Of a stretch of 42,786 bases of DNA, positions 27,258 to 35,116 are shown piece after piece. Position numbers and translations under genes: made by a program. Position 1 is the stretch's first letter, and each line of letters opens with the position of its first letter. The DNA is taken from positions 1 to 42,786 of IMG/VR virus record IMGVR_UViG_3300034104_001071; one strand, written 5' to 3'. The notes under the pieces were generated by a model. It saw nothing but the letters and a program-made list of their open reading frames with translations, was not told where the DNA came from and did no database searches. The stretch is from a virus.

Positions 27258-28301
27258 TTAAGCCTGTTGACCAACTGCAATAGCTGACTTCTCTTCAAGT
27301 GCGACACCCATGCGAACGAATACTGTGTATTCCATTGTGTCCTTCTTTGGCTTGAACTCACGATGTACAGTAACATCTCTCTGGAAGCCCCAAATACGGT
27401 TGCTTGGTACGGTCAGATCAACAAAGTTGTCTGGGTACAAAGGAACTTCTAGTACTGGGAGTCCGAAGATTAGATACTGTGCACCTGCTGGTCCACCAAT
27501 CTGTGGCAGAACGCCATCAATTACTCTCTGTGCAACAGCCTCTGGAACACCACCTGCTCCGATTTGACGGAGTTCAGCGATTAGTTCCTGAAGATGCTTG
27601 CTGTTCATGTAGAACTTCAGATCCTGACGGCGAGCCTTGAACTTGCGAGGTAGAGCATTGTAGATAGTCTCCAATGCTTCTAGGCTTAGCTTGGTTGTAC
27701 CAGCTGCACCATTGTCCCAAATGCCTGTCAAAGTTGCAGCAGCTGCTGCAGCTTCGTGAGCACCTGCGAAGTTAGTATCAAGTGTCTGACGGATAAATCC
27801 TGCAAGGGTATTATTGTAAGTACCATTGCCAGATGTTCCTGGACGACCATTGATTGCAATATCCTCAAGATCGTTACCGAACTGAGTTGCCATCAAACGT
27901 ACAACGTGATCTTCTAACTGCTGACCTTCAATATTATCCTCTAGGGATTCTGTTGAAAGTTCGTAGTCTAGACGGAACTTGGTTGTTGTTAATTCAATCT
28001 TTGTGAATGCTGGGGCAGCGTTTGCACCTGTGTCCTCAGCTTGTGTTGCCTTAGCAACAAGACGTGAACCAACACGAACCTTATCGAGTTCCATTGTATT
28101 ACCACGCATAACTACTCTACGACCATCATTGGCAAGAACCATCTCATCAAAGATATAATCGATAAATTGTGCTGACTGTGCTGGGTTTAGTACACCACCA
28201 TTGTCACCTGAGTTTCCCTGTGCCGTCATAGCACCTGGAGATTCAAGTGGGGAGAGAACTGTACCGCTAGCAGCAGCCTTTTCTAAAATATTATCACTCA
28301 T
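27258..28301 (-). CDS. major capsid protein, HK97-fold
   Basis: 347 aa, directly after the protease/scaffold gene. The N-terminal ~30 residues are low complexity. The rest has the HK97-type pattern: QFIDYIFDEMVLANDGRRVV, KIELTTTKFRLDYELSTESL (strands of the P-domain and spine), and a C-terminal GFQRDVTVHREFKPKKDTME with MGVALEEKSAIAV. No long delta domain is present, consistent with a separate or fused scaffold upstream. Shine-Dalgarno AGGTGG precedes the ATG. Codon use is clearly more GC-rich than the surrounding genes, as expected for the most abundant virion protein. A strong terminator follows. Confidence 0.88.
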   Translation of the reverse strand: MSDNILEKAAASGTVLSPLESPGAMTAQGNSGDNGGVLNPAQSAQFIDYIFDEMVLANDGRRVVMRGNTMELDKVRVGSRLVAKATQAEDTGANAAPAFTKIELTTTKFRLDYELSTESLEDNIEGQQLEDHVVRLMATQFGNDLEDIAINGRPGTSGNGTYNNTLAGFIRQTLDTNFAGAHEAAAAAATLTGIWDNGAAGTTKLSLEALETIYNALPRKFKARRQDLKFYMNSKHLQELIAELRQIGAGGVPEAVAQRVIDGVLPQIGGPAGAQYLIFGLPVLEVPLYPDNFVDLTVPSNRIWGFQRDVTVHREFKPKKDTMEYTVFVRMGVALEEKSAIAVGQQA

Positions 28302-28324
28302 TTTTATTTTTTCACCACCTTTTC

Positions 28325-30091
28325 TTAGTTAATATATTCTGCGGAACCGAGGAAACGCCCGCCCCACATTGATTTCTTCAATGTGGAATTATTCTCTGGA
28401 GCATTTTCTAATTCTCCAGACTTCTTTACTGCTGTATCTGACTCAACTGCGTCCACACGATTAATAATCTGTGAAATGGTTTCTTGAACCTCAGCTAGAG
28501 TCTTTGACAGCTCTTCTTGCTTTGTTGCAAAAGAACTTGTTACGTCTGCAACACTCTTTGCAACAGCATTTACAGATTCTGCACTTTTAGCTGTACCTTC
28601 CAGTACAGTTGCAGAAATAAAATCTTTGATTTCGTCCAATGCTTTTACCAAGTCAATCGCTTCACCGTTATTTTCGGTGGAAGCGTCAGTGGCAACCTCA
28701 TCTGACTTTTCTACAGATTCTTCTGTAGCAGCCTCTTCTGCAGGAGCTTCTTCAGCTACTGCTTCTTCAGTCTTAGGAGTTTCTTCTGTTTCTACAACAT
28801 CTTCTGCACCTTCGACTACTTCGTCTACTTCAACAACCTCTTCGGTTGTTACTTCTTCATTATCAGCCACGATAACACCTCCTTCATTATTTTTGGTGGC
28901 AACTGACTCAATTTGGATATCTGTTCCAATTGCCTTATCTACTGTCTCTTCAGACAGTAATTCTTTTGTAGGAATTCCAAAGAATTTCTTTACCTTTGCA
29001 TTCCAAGCTCTTAAAGTTTTCATTTTATGTCCAACCTTTGTTTCCGTTGGTTTCCACGAATTTCCTTCTTTTCTATAAACGGTAATAACAACTGCAGGAT
29101 CTTCTGGAGTTCCAGTTACCGTTACAGACGAGTTAGGTACATTAATTTTACCATTAGTTACTACTCTTGTTACCTTTCCACGAGCAGTTCCGCCAGATGA
29201 TCCCCATTGAACAAAGTCTCCAGTTGAAAATGAAGCCTTAGACATTTCTTTTTTCTTCTTACTACCATAGCCTTTTTCTTCATCGTCATCTTCTAAATCT
29301 GATTTAAATTTTCTATTTTGGCTTGGATATTTATTTGCAGTTTCTTCATTTGTAATTACATTTCCCTTGTTTAAGTGTAGGTCTAATGCTTTAGAAATAG
29401 CCTTTGAAAGGTCTTCGCCTTCCATTGTTTCTACCCATCCAATTGAGTCAAGTGTCTTACTGCAAAGAGCACATTCTTTTGATTCTAGTTCTCCAGTGAA
29501 TGCAACACCATCTGTTTCACACCAGAAAACATTGTCAATGTGAGATTTTTCAAAAATTCCTTCTGCTACGGTATTTGTTTTTTGAATTGAAAAAATATTT
29601 GCTAGTTGATTTGCTGGTGAGTCAACAAGTGACAGTTCAACCAAATCATAGTCTTTAATAATTCTAACGGTATGCTCTAGTTCTGGGTCGTACACATTAT
29701 CTGAGTCTTTTACTGCTCCACCAATTGAAAATCCAGTAAGTGTTCCGTCAAGAACCATTTCCCAGATATCTGAAGCACCCTTTGAGATGTATGTGTCCAC
29801 AAATACTCCACTGTATTGTTTATTTGTTGCTTGATCAAAAAATGTTTCTGTTCTAAAGTTTACTACTTTTCCAGCAGGAATTGGCTGGTGCATGAGGCGA
29901 ACATTTCCTCTAAAATTTTCAAATGCTTTTTGGGATGCGTCAGCAGATACACGATCACCTTGACGGTCAATGTTATCAAGTGTTGCGAAGCCAGAGACTA
30001 TTCTCTTTTCGACATCAATTTTTGAAATAGGCATTGTCAGCGTTACTTGCTGACCATTAGTAGATAATGAAGCCTTTTGTAAATCTACCAT
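28325..30091 (-). CDS. prohead maturation protease fused to Tudor-like and scaffold-like domains
   Basis: 588 aa from the ATG at 30091. An in-frame GTG at 30112 lies inside a hairpin, so it is less likely. Residues ~20-165 are an S78/U35-type prohead protease: H68 in RLMHQPIPAGK, S122 in LTGFSIGGAV, and LVELSLVDSPAN. Residues ~185-225 hold a CxxC-containing patch (ECALCSKTLDSIGWVE). Residues ~275-370 read GDFVQWGSSGGTARGKVTRV and end with VGHKMKTL, a DUF2945/Tudor-like barrel. The rest is a Glu/Ala/Thr-rich low-complexity region plus a coiled coil, probably the scaffold. The last residues (WGGRFLGSAEYIN) may bind the capsid. A TATAAT (30106-30101) precedes the ATG. Confidence 0.85.
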   Translation of the reverse strand: MVDLQKASLSTNGQQVTLTMPISKIDVEKRIVSGFATLDNIDRQGDRVSADASQKAFENFRGNVRLMHQPIPAGKVVNFRTETFFDQATNKQYSGVFVDTYISKGASDIWEMVLDGTLTGFSIGGAVKDSDNVYDPELEHTVRIIKDYDLVELSLVDSPANQLANIFSIQKTNTVAEGIFEKSHIDNVFWCETDGVAFTGELESKECALCSKTLDSIGWVETMEGEDLSKAISKALDLHLNKGNVITNEETANKYPSQNRKFKSDLEDDDEEKGYGSKKKKEMSKASFSTGDFVQWGSSGGTARGKVTRVVTNGKINVPNSSVTVTGTPEDPAVVITVYRKEGNSWKPTETKVGHKMKTLRAWNAKVKKFFGIPTKELLSEETVDKAIGTDIQIESVATKNNEGGVIVADNEEVTTEEVVEVDEVVEGAEDVVETEETPKTEEAVAEEAPAEEAATEESVEKSDEVATDASTENNGEAIDLVKALDEIKDFISATVLEGTAKSAESVNAVAKSVADVTSSFATKQEELSKTLAEVQETISQIINRVDAVESDTAVKKSGELENAPENNSTLKKSMWGGRFLGSAEYIN

Positions 30092-30100
30092 AGCATTCTT

Positions 30101-30106
30101 ATTATA
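30101..30106 (-). promoter_or_regulatory. -10 element TATAAT before the protease gene
   Basis: TATAAT lies 9 nt before the ATG at 30091, which has no Shine-Dalgarno sequence. It would yield an mRNA with a leader of only about 2-3 nt. It overlaps one arm of the hairpin 30106-30133. No clear -35. Confidence 0.35.
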
Positions 30107-30133
30107 TAACACTTTTGTTATTATAAGTGTTAT
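30106..30133. repeat. 9-bp inverted repeat over the portal stop codon
   Basis: ATAACACTT at 30106-30114 and AAGTGTTAT at 30125-30133 form a perfect stem with a 10-nt loop. It covers the portal stop codon (30132-30130). It lacks a long U-tract, so it may be an mRNA-processing or translation-insulating structure. Confidence 0.5.
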
Positions 30134-31728
30134 TGTTGTTGTCTACCTTCGCCTTGAGTTGCTCTTGTTCCAGTTCCAGAGTCTGCAGCATTACCAGTTC
30201 TTTCTTGGTCTCTTCTTCTATTAGAAGTTGCTCTTGCTGTTTGGTCTGCTGCCTGTTGACCTGTTAATTGAACTGGTTCATCCCCACCTGAAATTGGAGA
30301 TAGTCCAAGTCTTGGTCTAATTTCATTTGGCATAACAACCTGCATACGAAGATATCTTTCGTCAATCTTTGACTGAGTGTCTTCATCTGTAAGGGTAAGT
30401 TCTTTAAAGTGAAGCTTAAACATGTCTGTTTTTTCAGCAATAATTCTATTAATTTTCTTTTCTAGAATGTCCTGTTGTGGTCTACATACCTGTTCTTTAA
30501 ATGTTCTGTCTGATTCACGAGCATTTGCAAGAGAAATATTCTCTGCTGATCCAATTTTAGAAATTGGGGTACGATGAGCCATAAGAATTTCTTCACGATT
30601 TGCTTTTCTGTAATTGTTAAATGAAGAGTCCTGAATGCCGTTTTCAATTGCTTCCATCTTCATTTCTACCTTGTTTACACCGTCATCAGGAGGTAGTGGG
30701 ACTACTACTGTTCTATGATTTTGACCACGCATGTTATTTTGCATAAATTCAAATAGTTTTTGTTCTGCTTCTGGAGTAAACTTTGCACCCTTTAGCCAAA
30801 AAATATAACGAGGAACTGCTTTATTCTCAAAGTATTCCAAATTGTACTTTGATGCAAATTCGTTTCCAGCCATTGCATTTTTAGCAGTTACAATTGGTGG
30901 AATTCCATAATAAGTATTTGTTGGGGTATATTCTTTTAAGTGAATAATTTCATTTGGACGAGCATCTGATCCAACTGGATTTGGCTGGCTTACATCCTGG
31001 AAGTTTCTAAAAAATACTGCCTTACCATTTACGATTTGAACAAATCCATCACGAAGTCTGCGGATACGCATTGTTGCTGCTGGGATGTGACCAATATATC
31101 CAATTTCTCCAGCAGAGGTTCTGCCAATTTCTAGGTATCCATTTCCAGTGGCTTCTTTATCAATATAAGCTTTCATTAAAGTTGCAGTAAATGTGTCATC
31201 ATCATTACGAGACTCTATCCATTCTGTTACTTCTAGCTTTACTCTTTCCATTTTTCTTCTTGCACGAGCAAGCTGATCCATGTCAGTCATTTCTTCAAAT
31301 CTTTGCTGAACCTGCAATGTTTCTTGTAGTTCATACCCAAGACCAACAATATTAGCAACCTTTGCTTGAATAGCTGCGTAGTTTGCTGATGAAACTTCAA
31401 ATATTTTTGCCAACGAAGATAAATTATATGGGGGCTCAATTACATCAAATAGACCATATCCATACTTGTCTGGAATCATTTGCTTAGATGAAGCACCTTG
31501 ACCACTTAGTTCATTATTGTCTGCTTTTTCTAGTTTACGCTTTGCAGCTCTGCGAAAATTGTGACTAAGACCAGAAAGAGAAAGAATATCGTCTCCAGAC
31601 TTTTTAAATTCGTCTGATCCAGTCCAAGGAGATTCAGCTTTAGGTGTTGAAAAAAGCTTTACTCCACTTACTTCTCTGTTAGTTTCTTCCATTGTTAAAC
31701 AACTCTTTCCAGTTTTCTGAATCGCCAT
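30130..31728 (-). CDS. portal protein
   Basis: 532 aa. Portal-type pattern: YGLFDVIEPPYNLSSLAKIF, then YLEIGRTSAGEIGYIGHIPA, IIHLKEYTPTNTYYGIPPIV and a helical segment after it (ANREEILMAHRTPISKIGSA), followed by a Gln/Arg/Thr-rich C-terminal tail. This matches SPP1/HK97-type portals (phage_portal family), including the 'ptsy yGipp' signature. The gene lies just upstream of the protease and capsid genes. The start at 31728 overlaps the previous gene by 50 nt; an ATG at 31692 overlaps by 14 nt and is equally possible, since neither has a good Shine-Dalgarno sequence. Confidence 0.88.
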   Translation of the reverse strand: MAIQKTGKSCLTMEETNREVSGVKLFSTPKAESPWTGSDEFKKSGDDILSLSGLSHNFRRAAKRKLEKADNNELSGQGASSKQMIPDKYGYGLFDVIEPPYNLSSLAKIFEVSSANYAAIQAKVANIVGLGYELQETLQVQQRFEEMTDMDQLARARRKMERVKLEVTEWIESRNDDDTFTATLMKAYIDKEATGNGYLEIGRTSAGEIGYIGHIPAATMRIRRLRDGFVQIVNGKAVFFRNFQDVSQPNPVGSDARPNEIIHLKEYTPTNTYYGIPPIVTAKNAMAGNEFASKYNLEYFENKAVPRYIFWLKGAKFTPEAEQKLFEFMQNNMRGQNHRTVVVPLPPDDGVNKVEMKMEAIENGIQDSSFNNYRKANREEILMAHRTPISKIGSAENISLANARESDRTFKEQVCRPQQDILEKKINRIIAEKTDMFKLHFKELTLTDEDTQSKIDERYLRMQVVMPNEIRPRLGLSPISGGDEPVQLTGQQAADQTARATSNRRRDQERTGNAADSGTGTRATQGEGRQQQ

Positions 31729-32011
31729 AAGGTGTCAATCCCTCAGCCATTCTTTCAATATCTTCTCTTGCTTGTGTATCTGTAGCTCTTCCAACTCCAG
31801 GCATAAACTTTGCAGTTCCTTCTGGCTTACCCCAATATGCTGCAGCATCTGCAAGTGATTTCATTTTTGAAATATCATACTGGACCGATGGAACATTTAA
31901 TGTATTGCCTTCATTGTCCATAAATGGCTCTCCATTAGGCAGGACCCATACATAAATTCCATGAGAAGACTTGCTTTCTACAACACTTAGTTTATTATTT
32001 GATTTTGACAT
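31679..32011 (-). CDS. hypothetical protein heading the portal-capsid operon
   Basis: 110 aa, unknown family. Visible parts are GIYVWVLPNGEPFMDNEGNT, a short beta segment, and SLADAAAYWGKPEGTAKFMP followed by a charged helix. No Shine-Dalgarno sequence exists. Instead TTGCGT, a 17-nt spacer and TGG-TATCAT end 6 nt before the ATG, predicting a leaderless transcript. It overlaps the portal gene, so it likely opens the portal-protease-capsid operon. Function unknown; position suggests a head-assembly helper. Confidence 0.7.
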   Translation of the reverse strand: MSKSNNKLSVVESKSSHGIYVWVLPNGEPFMDNEGNTLNVPSVQYDISKMKSLADAAAYWGKPEGTAKFMPGVGRATDTQAREDIERMAEGLTPYGDSENWKELFNNGRN

Positions 32012-32017
32012 ACCACA

Positions 32018-32046
32018 ATGATACCATTTTTATAATAATTACGCAA
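32018..32046 (-). promoter_or_regulatory. extended -10 promoter (TTGCGT-N17-TATCAT) for a leaderless mRNA
   Basis: -35 TTGCGT at 32046-32041, then a 17-nt spacer whose last three bases are TGG (32026-32024), then -10 TATCAT at 32023-32018, and the ATG 6 nt later at 32011. The predicted start site coincides with the start codon. Confidence 0.6.
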
Positions 32047-35000
32047 TTAAGCAGACGAAAGTACAGATGTTGTTAGTGAAGGTGCACTCTTATTAAAACC
32101 TAAAACTTTTTTCTGGGTTTGTGTTTGAGTAAAAACTGGACTTGAGCTAACGGTAGTCTTTAAATAATAATAACTTCTATTTTCTTTTCCACCCTTAACA
32201 AATACAACAGATCCATCTGCTGGCAAGGTAGTTTTTGTTAATATAGCTTTTGCTGTGTCAATGCTGTCTACAGTGTAGATGCCATTTTGAGAAGCTGTTG
32301 CTTGATTTTTAAGCAAAATTATATCTCCTGGAACAATTTCTGAGTTATCCACCATTAATAAGTCTCTGTTTGAATTATAAATAAGATGCCACTTTGTACT
32401 AACACTTGTAATTGGAATGTTTACAGTAGATGCCAGTCTTGGGCAGCTAGAAAAACTTAAGAAGGACTTTTGATTAGCTAATGGCTGATATGTGTTTCTT
32501 CCATCAGATGCCTCGCTATCTGATATTAAAATATTTCTAAATGATCCTGCTGATCCATCTGGAACTCTAATTGAGCTTGTAGAAAATAAAATATTATAAA
32601 AGTATTCTTGATCTGAAGGAATAGATGTCAAAACTGCAATGTTATCTACCATCCAGCCAGATCCAGCAAATCCAAAAAATAGATTAGAGTTGTATGGAAT
32701 TCCATTTGTAAATACTATTGAGTAATAGTTCCATGCAGAAAAATCATAAGTGGCTGATTCGCTAAACCTTTCTCCGTTAATATAAACCTGGACTCCTGTA
32801 TCTTCTGGATCTGCAGATGTTACCTGGATTCCAGTTGTTCTAAAAAATTCTATTAGTGCTGGATCCCCAATGCCTTTTCCACTAAACATAACGCTATAAA
32901 TTTCTGTTGTTGCATCTGATGTAATTCCTTTAACATCAAATGGTATCTTAATATAAGGATTTTTAGAGTTATGTGATCCAACTCTAACTCCAGTATAAAA
33001 CGCTCTGTGTAAGTCTGTGGTTTTTTCAAGTTCTGGTAAGAATTGAAATGCCTGATTTGTTGATGAACTGTATCCAGAAAAATACATAGGGTTTTTTCCA
33101 GGATTTGTGTCATTAATCTCTATGTAGTTTCTTGAATCTTCTTGAAGTACCTCATAGGTATAAATTCTAAAATAATCTAATATTCCAGGTGTTTGATAAA
33201 TGTCTGATGATCTTAAAGTTCCAGATATTTGATATTGAACTTCTTGTGCTTTTACTGTAGAAGGAATGTTGGTTGGAATATTTATTAATCTAATGTTGGT
33301 TCCAGATTCAATAGTAGATGTAGTTGATCCAACAATTGTTTTCAAATCATAAGATATTTCTGCTGAATTAGAACCAATTTCACATTTTGGAGCTAGAAAA
33401 ATTCCAGAAGCAAAAGTAGCATCATGTTTGTCAAGTCCAATTAAATCTGTTAAAGATAGTGTCATAGTAAAAGACCCACTAGTTGCAACTGCAATTGACC
33501 TATTGTAATATTTTGAATATAGTTGATATAGGCTTGAAATTCCTTTTGTTTGTCTGGCACTCCAATTAGCCGTAACGCTTGAAGAATCAATAATATCTAC
33601 ATGAGATAGATATCCATCAAATCTTTTTATTTCTGAAGTTTCTATTCCTTTTGGAACTATTGATCCTTGGAAAACTGGGCTACTTCCAAATCTGATAAAA
33701 GAATCTTGTATGGGGAAAATATTGGAAGATGTTATTGTTCCAGTAGTTTTATCGTTGTTATCATCTATAACTCTAATTACAATATCGGGTCCGTTTTTTG
33801 CTACTGATATTAAAAATGATGTTGATGTTGTATAAATAGCGTGTGTAAAAAGTGTTGTTTCAGTGCCACTTTGGGTTTTATATTTAACAATTACATTTTT
33901 GTTATTTATTAAACAGCTAATATATTTATCCGATACAGACTTTGAACCAATATACATAAGCTGTTGGTCTCCTGTTGTAGCGTGGCTAGAATCTATCTTA
34001 AAAACAGCTTCTATTTTTTTTGTATTTCCGTCTGTAATAGATTCGTGATTATTTACTTCAACATAGCTATAGCAGTCGCTTGGGAATTTAATAAAAGACT
34101 CTCCACTTAAAATTGCAAACATATCTTCTTGAGAAAAAGAAACATTGTCAGAAGATAGATTCAGGGAATGGTTATTGTAATTTACGGTTGATAGGTTATT
34201 ATTATTTGCTAAAAGATTTTTTAATACTGCTCTATTTGACCAAGTATTGTTATCTACATAATTTATTTGTTTTAATGGCTGAGTTTGTTGCATATTTGTT
34301 TCATAGCTAACGCCACCAAGAGATTTATAAATATACTTTGGAACATTGTATCCAAGACCATAAACGTAATGTCTTTTTGCTACAGAAGAATCTAAGGCAT
34401 TTGGATAAATTGCTATAGTGTCATAAGTAACTCCATCAAAATATTGTGAACTGCTATTAATTCTATTTGGAAACAAAAAATCTATTGTCCTGGTTTCTTC
34501 TGCTCCAAAAACTTCATCCTCAATAATTGGAATGTTTCCAGAAACACCGTTTACAATAAGTTGTATTGAATATGTTGTATAAACAACCATAATATGTAAT
34601 GGTGTATTAAAGTTTGGCACATGTACGGAAGACTCATAAATTCTATTACTTGAGGTATCTCCAATTTTAAAAACTAAATAGTCCAAATCTCTAATGTATA
34701 GTCCAGTATTGGTTGCCCCTGAAAATGCAACAATTTTTGACTCTCCAGTTCTAGAAGCAGCACCTGAAGATAATTGTTCTGGACTTATAGACAAATTCAT
34801 CCAAAACTCTAATGTATGGGCTGACCCTCTTGTTTGTGATGAAAATTTTCCAAGTGAAGGAACGGAAAAAATTTTATTATTGGTTGAATAATTACTTGTA
34901 TAGCTTCCTTTATTTGACAAACAGGTTTTTCCACCATATGTCATTGGAATAAAATTTCTAGAGTATTTATTGAAAGCAGCTAGCCCATTGTAGGTTTCGC

Positions 35001-35100
35001 TATTTATAAAAGCATCAGCATATATGATTGCTCCACTAACCTCGTCCATTGACCATATGGCTTCTGGGGAATCTTTTAATATAAGAGCTGAATAAGACAT
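32047..35100 (-). CDS. LamG-like adhesin / virion fibre protein (1017 aa)
   Basis: The N-terminus (ALILKDSPEAIWSMDEVSGA followed by strand-rich segments with HTLEFWMNLSI and HIMVVYTTYSIQLIVNG) is a concanavalin/LamG jelly roll. A second similar module lies around residues 370-500 (KKIEAVFKIDSS..., PDIVIRVIDDNND). A third is likely near 790-880 (ISVMFSGKGIG..., WNYYSIVFTNGIP, FFGFAGSGWMVDN). GAGG precedes the ATG by 5 nt. It sits between the RNR and the portal operon rather than with the tail genes. Probable surface protein of the virion (fibre or decoration) binding glycans; the attachment site is unknown. Confidence 0.75.
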   Translation of the reverse strand: MSYSALILKDSPEAIWSMDEVSGAIIYADAFINSETYNGLAAFNKYSRNFIPMTYGGKTCLSNKGSYTSNYSTNNKIFSVPSLGKFSSQTRGSAHTLEFWMNLSISPEQLSSGAASRTGESKIVAFSGATNTGLYIRDLDYLVFKIGDTSSNRIYESSVHVPNFNTPLHIMVVYTTYSIQLIVNGVSGNIPIIEDEVFGAEETRTIDFLFPNRINSSSQYFDGVTYDTIAIYPNALDSSVAKRHYVYGLGYNVPKYIYKSLGGVSYETNMQQTQPLKQINYVDNNTWSNRAVLKNLLANNNNLSTVNYNNHSLNLSSDNVSFSQEDMFAILSGESFIKFPSDCYSYVEVNNHESITDGNTKKIEAVFKIDSSHATTGDQQLMYIGSKSVSDKYISCLINNKNVIVKYKTQSGTETTLFTHAIYTTSTSFLISVAKNGPDIVIRVIDDNNDKTTGTITSSNIFPIQDSFIRFGSSPVFQGSIVPKGIETSEIKRFDGYLSHVDIIDSSSVTANWSARQTKGISSLYQLYSKYYNRSIAVATSGSFTMTLSLTDLIGLDKHDATFASGIFLAPKCEIGSNSAEISYDLKTIVGSTTSTIESGTNIRLINIPTNIPSTVKAQEVQYQISGTLRSSDIYQTPGILDYFRIYTYEVLQEDSRNYIEINDTNPGKNPMYFSGYSSSTNQAFQFLPELEKTTDLHRAFYTGVRVGSHNSKNPYIKIPFDVKGITSDATTEIYSVMFSGKGIGDPALIEFFRTTGIQVTSADPEDTGVQVYINGERFSESATYDFSAWNYYSIVFTNGIPYNSNLFFGFAGSGWMVDNIAVLTSIPSDQEYFYNILFSTSSIRVPDGSAGSFRNILISDSEASDGRNTYQPLANQKSFLSFSSCPRLASTVNIPITSVSTKWHLIYNSNRDLLMVDNSEIVPGDIILLKNQATASQNGIYTVDSIDTAKAILTKTTLPADGSVVFVKGGKENRSYYYLKTTVSSSPVFTQTQTQKKVLGFNKSAPSLTTSVLSSA

Positions 35101-35116
35101 AATTTCCTCTTATACA

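Noticed and set aside
28626-29078. Plus-strand 150-aa Ser/Thr-rich frame opposite the protease/scaffold gene
   Set aside because: It is the complement of the Glu/Ala/Thr-rich scaffold region, with no promoter or ribosome-binding site.
30092-30112. GTG at 30112 as start of the protease gene
   Set aside because: It lies within a hairpin and has no Shine-Dalgarno sequence; the ATG at 30091 follows a TATAAT at a short distance.
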